From contig JAHDBX010000057.1 in NCBI GenBank assembly GCA_020630145.1, positions 1 through 8,123 of the forward strand: a stretch of DNA of 8,123 nt. The letters run 5' to 3'. The notes below the pieces were generated by a model. It was not told the DNA's origin and ran no database searches. It saw only the letters and a list, made by a program, of their open reading frames with translations. The position numbers and the translations under genes are program-made. Origin of the DNA: Gammaproteobacteria bacterium (GTDB taxonomy: Bacteria > Pseudomonadota > Gammaproteobacteria > HTCC5015). Positions 7,369 to 8,123 of this stretch are shown here, one piece after another. Every line of letters starts with the position of its first letter. Position 1 is the stretch's first letter.

Positions 7369-7402
7369 GTTAGTGTTTATGTAGTTAAGTATAAACACTA
7401 AC
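7369..7402 (+). terminator. Hairpin likely ending the cyo operon transcript
   Basis: A perfect 12-bp stem, GTTAGTGTTTAT (7369-7380) with ATAAACACTAAC (7391-7402), encloses a 10-nt loop. A T-rich stretch with a run of six T follows at 7413-7418, about 10 nt after the stem. The stem is AT-rich and the T run is displaced, so this is an imperfect intrinsic terminator or an mRNA 3'-end stabiliser. It lies 37 bp after the MFS stop and between convergent genes. The minus-strand side lacks a T run. Confidence 0.6.
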
Positions 7403-7467
7403 TTCTTGTAGCTTTTTTAAGTTTCATAGTAAAGAGATAATTAAGCGTGATGTTAGCTATTAGTTTT

Positions 7468-7496
7468 AGCTGCCCTTAAATAATTTTGTAGCAGCT
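7468..7496. repeat. Short inverted repeat at the end of the minus-strand gene
   Basis: AGCTGC (7468-7473) pairs with GCAGCT (7491-7496) across a 17-nt loop, just after the stop codon of the minus-strand gene. No T run follows on either strand, so it is a weak terminator candidate at best. Confidence 0.25.
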
Positions 7497-8119
7497 TATT
7501 GTTGCATAGCGCCTAGTATCAGATGTGTATCTGATGAGTGCTTGCCTCCGCACATAGCACATGCTAAAGCTGTTTCCTCTAGTTTGTTTTCTAAAGTGAT
7601 TTTGTCTGCTTCTGTATTGTCAAGTGTGCTATTTGAGCTTGCCTCTATACTCTCTTTATCTTTTGTTGTGGTTTGTAATTCGGCGCGTGCTTGTGCTGCC
7701 ATTTGTGAGGCTTGCGCAGCAACAGCCCGGTCTTGTGATGAAGGGTTTGCTGGTGCCATAGCGGCACGTATGATTTGCTCAGCTTTTTCTAATGTTGCTT
7801 CTGGGTCACCTTTAACTGGGGCGGTATCTATTTTTACTTCGCCGCTAACGGCATATTGTCTGCCATTAGGGCCGCGTTCATAAGTATAAGTGGGCGCACC
7901 TTGTGATAATTGACCTGCAGCTGCTTTATGGGCTTGTTCATGGGCACGTACTTCGCGGTCTCTAGCGCTGAGTTCACGTATAATTTGCTGCTTGCTAGCT
8001 TCGCTTTCGCGTAGTTGCGCCTGGCTGTTTTCTGCTTTTATTTTACCCAGACCTTGTTGCGGCTCGCTTGGTTTAGCGGCATATATATAGCTGTCATGTT
8101 GATGTGTTTGAATATCCAT
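7496..8119 (-). CDS. Putative metalloprotease, CJM1_0395 / SprA-related family, with a Cys/His C-terminal tail
   Basis: This 207-residue protein has no signal peptide or membrane helix. The family core is ELSARDREVRAHEQAHKAAA (49-68), with an HExxH zinc-type motif (His60-Glu61-x-x-His64), then YTYERGPNGRQYAVSGEVKID (78-98), then an Ala/Gln-rich helix (about 129-148). Proteins of this kind are annotated as putative metalloproteases, but no activity or substrate is established. An acidic, Ser/Thr-rich linker (about 150-180) leads to a C-terminal CAMCGGKHSSDTH segment (Cys187, Cys190, His194, His199), a spacing that could hold zinc. The gene converges on the cyo operon and is probably unrelated to it. 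The ATG at 8117-8119 is only 4 bp from the window edge and the frame is open to the edge, so a longer N-terminus and the ribosome site cannot be checked. Confidence 0.82.
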   Translation of the reverse strand: MDIQTHQHDSYIYAAKPSEPQQGLGKIKAENSQAQLRESEASKQQIIRELSARDREVRAHEQAHKAAAGQLSQGAPTYTYERGPNGRQYAVSGEVKIDTAPVKGDPEATLEKAEQIIRAAMAPANPSSQDRAVAAQASQMAAQARAELQTTTKDKESIEASSNSTLDNTEADKITLENKLEETALACAMCGGKHSSDTHLILGAMQQ

Positions 8120-8123
8120 ATAA

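Noticed and set aside
7542..7883. Plus-strand open frame of 113 codons
   Set aside because: It is a Ser/Ala-rich shadow of the conserved minus-strand HExxH protein.

Overview
The window looks like the chromosome of a moderately AT-rich, aerobic gammaproteobacterium, possibly marine. This rests on the gene families: a proteobacterial CyoABCD quinol oxidase very close in motif content to E. coli CyoABCD, a Sco protein, a YbfB/YjiJ-type MFS protein and a CJM1_0395/SprA-type putative metalloprotease. The species cannot be named from the sequence.

Layout. (1) Positions 1-1382: the 3' part of a GbsR/MarR-type winged-helix regulator, whose start lies before the window, is followed with no gap by a TTG-started periplasmic binding protein of the FecB/TroA-like (iron-siderophore) type. 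No permease or ATPase gene for it is present. (2) Positions 1383-1656: a 274-bp intergenic region. It carries a near-consensus sigma70 promoter (TTGAGA, 17 bp, TATAAT) and, starting at the predicted +1, a perfect 22-bp palindrome (10-bp arms, 2-bp centre) that looks like a repressor operator. (3) Positions 1657-7331: a tight co-directional operon, cyoA-cyoB-cyoC-cyoD-sco-MFS, in which most junctions overlap or are 1-3 bp apart. It ends in a 12-bp perfect hairpin at 7369-7402. (4) Positions 7496-8119, minus strand: a small HExxH protein of the CJM1_0395/SprA-related family, convergent with the operon, with an unusual Cys/His tail.

How they work together. CyoABCD forms a haem-copper ubiquinol oxidase that reduces O2 and pumps protons. 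CyoA has no CuA cysteines, so this is a quinol oxidase and not a cytochrome c oxidase. The usual fifth gene, cyoE (haem O synthase), is absent; its place is taken by a Sco-type copper/thiol protein and an MFS carrier. The upstream regulator and the iron-type binding protein suggest that oxidase expression may be tied to a small-molecule or metal signal, with the palindrome as the obvious candidate operator. That link is inference. I see no CRISPR array, RNA gene, insertion sequence or phage gene. The window is mostly ordinary respiratory-chain territory with an unusual set of accessory genes.
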